From NCBI GenBank assembly GCA_024223125.1, contig JAAEOP010001062.1, positions 1 through 7,363 of the forward strand: DNA of 7,363 bases, read 5' to 3'. A model generated the notes under the pieces. The model saw nothing but the letters and a program-made list of their open reading frames with translations. It made no database searches and was not told where the DNA came from. Source of the DNA: Chloroflexota bacterium (GTDB lineage Bacteria > Chloroflexota > Anaerolineae > Promineifilales > Promineifilaceae). Positions 4,680 through 7,363 of this stretch are shown here, in pieces. The first letter of the stretch is position 1. Each line of letters starts with the position of its first letter. The position numbers and the translations under genes are program-made.

Positions 4680-6444
4680 GCCAAATGGCGATCAAATCTG
4701 CCTTTAATTGCTCACGTTGTTGGGCGTAGTCACTTTGGCCGATGTCACCTGCTTCGTAGGCATCGTCCAGTTCGGCGATGGTTTCTAGTAACGCTTGGGC
4801 TTCGGCATCATCGTCGGCCGTATCCTCTCCCATCTGCCATTTGCGAACCAAAAAGAGACCGGCAATTAACGCCAGCCCAAAGGCGCTCAGACCAATAATC
4901 AATTCCTGGGTGTCGTTGCGGGTGGCAATCGTATTGCCTTGAGAATCGGACAGTTGGTGGGGACGGCCGTCAAGCTCCATACTCAATGCTTCTGCCCCAG
5001 TCAGGCTGCTGTTCATGTAAGAGATAAATGTGCTCCCGCCAGTTGTTTGAGCGCCCTGACTTTGCCATCCATCCCCGCCAACTGTTACATTGTCATCTGT
5101 TAGGATGGCTGTGACATTGTTGAGAGGATACGTTAGTGGATGGGCCAGTAGCAAACCATCCTCATACGACAGTTGGTAACTGACCAGCAAGTTGGCGCTG
5201 CCGGTTCCAGGGCGTAAGGGCAAGGTGTCTGCCCAGCCGGTTTCTGTTTGGATGACTTCGGGGGCCGGGACAAAATTATCCAGCGACCCAAAGGCGCGCC
5301 GGAAATCCACCTCGGCCGCTCCGGCTGGAATCTGTATCGCCACCGTTCCCTCAATAGCATTACCCGTTTCGCCTACAAAAACAGCGTTGGCGTCGTTATT
5401 GAAAACATATAATTCAGACACCTGCAAGCCGCCAGGCACAAAGGACAAAATCATATGTATCTGTTCGATGGACACGACATCGGGATCGGAGCTTGTATCA
5501 TAAACGATGATGGGCAAGTCTAATTCTGGGTTTTCCCGGCTGAGTTGGACGGCGTTGCTGTTGAAGGAGAGGTCGTTGTATTCGGCCGTTGCCAAATAGA
5601 CCCAATCGGGCAGGACATCGGTTAGTTCAAAGGTGTAACGGCCGCCGCTGTCTACCGTCGTCGTCATGGTTAAAGCCGGTTCAAAATTGGTGTTGAAGGC
5701 ACGTAATATAACCTGAGCGTCATTCACTTCTACGGCGGTGGATCCATTGACAACAAGGCCGCTGACAATGGCCGTTTCGATGGGTTCAAAAGCGGCTAAT
5801 GGGTTGGCGTAGATATAATTTTGGGTACGGCCGTAATCCACAATTACCAACTTCTCCGCCTCCGTCAAATCACCGGTGTCCACGCCCCAATCGCCGTCGT
5901 CCAGGTCTGCCAGCACTGTTTCATTGCTGCGCGTAAACCAATATTCCAAACTGGGAATATCGGCCGGATCACCACCCAGATCTGCATACAGAGTTTCGCC
6001 CTGTTCCAATTCTTCCAGGGTAATGCCAAAGCTGGTTACGGCCGCAATCAAATCCCAACGGTCAGCCTCGTCCAGCGGATCGGATGAGCTGGGGCCGAAG
6101 GGGGGCATACCGTTGGCCAGACTGCCGTTGCTGATGACATCGAACATGAGTTGGGGTTCGGCCGTTAGCTGGTATGCCGGATCGGTAAAATTGCGCGGTT
6201 CCAGTCCGGCGCTGAGCGCTTCTTGCCCGTCGCCAGCGCCCAACGCCCCATGACAAACCACACACCGTTCGGCATAAATGACTAACCCCGTTTCCGCATC
6301 TGGCAGGGCCAGGGGCAAGACAGATTCTTGGGCAAGGGTTAAGGTATTGACGGTTAAGGTAAATAGGGTTGTTAGAGAAATGGTTAAGGTCAGCAGCCTG
6401 ACAAAACCGGATTGGAGGATTTTTCTTAAATTAGGTAAGTTCAT
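4663..6444 (-). CDS. Membrane-anchored multidomain c-type cytochrome
   Basis: A 593-residue exported haem protein. Residues 1-38 are a Sec-type signal peptide (basic start, Leu/Thr-rich core). A class I cytochrome c domain follows with the haem attachment site CVVCH at 61-65 and the probable axial Met113 in NGMPPFG. Residues 140-205 look like a second cytochrome domain without any CxxCH. Residues 225-320 resemble a carboxypeptidase-regulatory/Ig-like beta domain, and another beta-rich domain runs to about 495. A transmembrane helix lies at about 516-535, followed by a cytoplasmic acidic and helical tail (LLETIAELDDAYEAGDIGQSDY..) like the short helical hairpins (SHOCT-type) found at the ends of many membrane proteins. 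It probably carries electrons at the outer face of the membrane, but no partner oxidase or reductase is in the window. The ATG at 6444 is preferred to a TTG at 6456; neither has a good Shine-Dalgarno. The last few codons overlap the nuclease remnant. Confidence 0.87.
   Translation of the reverse strand: MNLPNLRKILQSGFVRLLTLTISLTTLFTLTVNTLTLAQESVLPLALPDAETGLVIYAERCVVCHGALGAGDGQEALSAGLEPRNFTDPAYQLTAEPQLMFDVISNGSLANGMPPFGPSSSDPLDEADRWDLIAAVTSFGITLEELEQGETLYADLGGDPADIPSLEYWFTRSNETVLADLDDGDWGVDTGDLTEAEKLVIVDYGRTQNYIYANPLAAFEPIETAIVSGLVVNGSTAVEVNDAQVILRAFNTNFEPALTMTTTVDSGGRYTFELTDVLPDWVYLATAEYNDLSFNSNAVQLSRENPELDLPIIVYDTSSDPDVVSIEQIHMILSFVPGGLQVSELYVFNNDANAVFVGETGNAIEGTVAIQIPAGAAEVDFRRAFGSLDNFVPAPEVIQTETGWADTLPLRPGTGSANLLVSYQLSYEDGLLLAHPLTYPLNNVTAILTDDNVTVGGDGWQSQGAQTTGGSTFISYMNSSLTGAEALSMELDGRPHQLSDSQGNTIATRNDTQELIIGLSAFGLALIAGLFLVRKWQMGEDTADDDAEAQALLETIAELDDAYEAGDIGQSDYAQQREQLKADLIAIWPQAIV
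6337..6396. repeat. Four degenerate 15-base tandem units in the signal-peptide code
   Basis: Units begin at 6337, 6352, 6367 and 6382, each starting GGTT. Three share GGTTAAGGT exactly; the third has diverged (GGTTGTTAG). The 15-base period equals five codons of the cytochrome gene on the minus strand and produces the repeated Leu-Thr pattern of its signal peptide. It is probably a small in-frame expansion tolerated because signal peptide cores need only be hydrophobic. Confidence 0.5.
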
Positions 6445-6509
6445 TATGTATGCCAATATGGAGTTCTGAAATAATTACTGCTACTTTCGGGAGCGCCCTG
6501 GAACATTAA
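6445..6509. other. Short spacer between methyltransferase stop and cytochrome start
   Basis: 65 bases, both flanking genes on the minus strand. I saw no strong terminator (only a three-pair GGG/CCC stem around 6488-6497) and no convincing promoter. The cytochrome gene could be read through from the methyltransferase gene or have its own weak promoter. Confidence 0.3.
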
Positions 6510-7363
6510 TCAGAGTCCTAAATCAAGTTGTTCTGCTTTCTTCTTAAAGTTGTCCACAGACAAAGTGTCCTTTTTGTTAGGTTTCTTTTTGTTAGGTTGA
6601 GCAACCGCAAGGTCGGCCTTTTGCTCTTGCAATACGGCAATCATTTTACAAACATCTGAAACGAGAGAAGCGTTACAATAAATCGAAAAATTCAAGGTCG
6701 AAGCGTCCTTGGGTGAATTTGAATGTCTGTCCGGATTCACAAAATCTCCCATAATATTAGTTCCGTACATGAAACGTTTCAAAATTGTTTCGATGGCGAG
6801 CTGGCTATTATCCACTCCAATCCATTGACGGTTTAATTGACTCGCCACGTCCAATGTTGTGCCTGAACCGGCAAAGCAATCTAATATAAGGTCATTTGGA
6901 TTCGAGGATGCTTCAATAATTCGACGCAAGATGGCAGGATTCTTCTCCGTTGGATAACCTGTTATTTTGATGTTTTGATTATGCGCATCCTTGCCGTCTA
7001 GCCAAATATCCTGCACAGATTTCCCCTTGCTTTCATCAAGGTAAATCTTACGTCGCGGATTTCCTGTTGGAGACCAATAAATCTTTCCGCGCACATCCAT
7101 CTCGTCTAGTTTTGCCGGCGTATATTGCCAATGCTTTCCGTCTGGCGGCATCTTACCGCGCCAAGCCTCGCCCGTGGCGCCATTTCTTGTGCCCGGAGCG
7201 TGTACCGGCACTTTTTTATATCGCCTACCCGTGTTTTTTTCTACACAGGGATATTCGCGCTTCGCGTCTTCCTCTGTCCATTCAGAGTATGCTCTGTTCC
7301 ACACATAAGTTGCTGACTTTGTATAAAACAGTATGAAGTCAGAAATATTCCCAAAGGTTTTAC
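6510..7363 (-). CDS. Site-specific DNA methyltransferase, C-terminal part (runs off window)
   Basis: The reading frame stays open through the right edge, so only the C-terminal ~284 residues are seen and the start is outside. In reading order they contain FGNISDFILFYTKS, a Trp-rich block (WRGK ... KHWQYT ... GKIYWSPTGNPRRKIYLDE), TEKNPAILRRIIEASS, the SAM-binding motif DCFAGSGTT (about 6851-6884) and WIGVD. A SAM motif in the C-terminal half points to the beta order of motifs, as in type III Mod-like and related N6-adenine or N4-cytosine methyltransferases. The catalytic (D/N)PPY motif should lie just off the window. After the SAM domain comes a roughly 90-residue tail ending in a Lys-rich PNKK repeat. 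No restriction gene is visible downstream; a partner could lie to the right. The DNA is clearly more AT-rich than its neighbours and lacks the CGGCCG motif, suggesting transfer. Confidence 0.9.
   Translation of the reverse strand, partial: KTFGNISDFILFYTKSATYVWNRAYSEWTEEDAKREYPCVEKNTGRRYKKVPVHAPGTRNGATGEAWRGKMPPDGKHWQYTPAKLDEMDVRGKIYWSPTGNPRRKIYLDESKGKSVQDIWLDGKDAHNQNIKITGYPTEKNPAILRRIIEASSNPNDLILDCFAGSGTTLDVASQLNRQWIGVDNSQLAIETILKRFMYGTNIMGDFVNPDRHSNSPKDASTLNFSIYCNASLVSDVCKMIAVLQEQKADLAVAQPNKKKPNKKDTLSVDNFKKKAEQLDLGL
6570..6598. repeat. Two-copy 15-base tandem repeat in the methyltransferase tail
   Basis: CTTTTTGTTAGGTT occurs at 6570-6583 and again at 6585-6598, a 15-base period in frame with the gene. 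On the minus strand it encodes PNKKK-PNKKD, a duplicated basic pentapeptide in the C-terminal tail. Confidence 0.7.

Larger units (their letters stand above)
859..5834. repeat. Dispersed highly iterated palindrome ACGGCCGT
   Basis: The 8-base palindrome ACGGCCGT occurs exactly nine times by my reading: starts 859, 1049, 1703, 2662, 3055, 3412, 3948, 4963 and 5827. Its core CGGCCG occurs about 24 times between 804 and 6164 (for example 2777, 3017, 3111, 3178, 3560, 3713, 4815, 5583, 5639, 6039, 6159). At even base use about 0.1 of the 8-mer and 2 of the 6-mer would be expected. Copies fall inside genes in all three frames (Thr-Ala-Val, Arg-Pro, Gly-Arg), so the constraint is on DNA rather than protein. 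This resembles the HIP1 palindrome of cyanobacteria in behaviour. Confidence 0.85.

Noticed and set aside
5192..6253. Plus-strand open frames opposite the cytochrome gene
   Set aside because: Shadows of a clear minus-strand protein with signal peptide, CxxCH and TM helix; their translations are low complexity with no motifs.
6486..6505. Terminator between methyltransferase and cytochrome genes
   Set aside because: The GGG/CCC pairing is only three to four pairs and no T-run follows on the minus strand.
7067..7336. Plus-strand open frames opposite the methyltransferase
   Set aside because: Antisense to conserved methyltransferase sequence that continues in frame to the window edge.
1..7363. 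CRISPR array, tRNA, rRNA, complete insertion sequence or att site
   Set aside because: No regularly spaced repeats, no cloverleaf with a CCA-type end, no transposase with terminal inverted repeats were seen on either strand.

Overview
This 7.4 kb window looks like the chromosome of an environmental bacterium, most plausibly a member of the Chloroflexota (Anaerolineae-like). That placement is an inference. It rests on the protein types (a LuxR-type HTH fused to a membrane segment and a kelch propeller, a Pro/Thr-linker membrane protein with TPR-like helices, a multidomain membrane cytochrome c, an Rpn-type nuclease remnant) and on a heavily repeated palindrome, ACGGCCGT. No rRNA, tRNA, CRISPR array or complete insertion sequence was seen.

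Left half, plus strand (1-3792): a short upstream region with a hairpin is followed by three genes in one direction. They are a family 4 glycosyltransferase (179-1285), a single-pass membrane protein with TPR-like helices (1295-2380) and a LuxR-HTH/transmembrane/kelch protein (2434-3792). The first two are tightly coupled: the Shine-Dalgarno of the second overlaps the stop codon of the first. A strong rho-independent terminator separates the second from the third, and its T-run touches the ATG of the kelch gene. Each of the last two genes carries a run of nine C early in its coding sequence.

Middle (3793-4680): a two-hairpin palindromic element lies between the convergent kelch and EthD-family genes. 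The small EthD-like gene (3851-4159, minus) follows, then a 145-base spacer, then a C-terminal remnant of an Rpn/PD-(D/E)XK family nuclease (putative transposase) gene that has lost its catalytic half.

Right half, minus strand (4663-7363): a secreted, membrane-anchored c-type cytochrome with extracytoplasmic beta domains (4663-6444) ends inside the nuclease remnant. Upstream of it in transcription order is the C-terminal part of a site-specific DNA methyltransferase (6510 to the window edge). This segment is visibly more AT-rich and has none of the CGGCCG motifs that crowd the rest, which suggests horizontal acquisition.

No single pathway links all the genes. The most coherent proposal is an envelope-related cluster on the left (glycan transfer, membrane TPR protein, membrane-tethered regulator with an external propeller). 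The most unusual items are that HTH-TM-kelch protein and the iterated palindrome.
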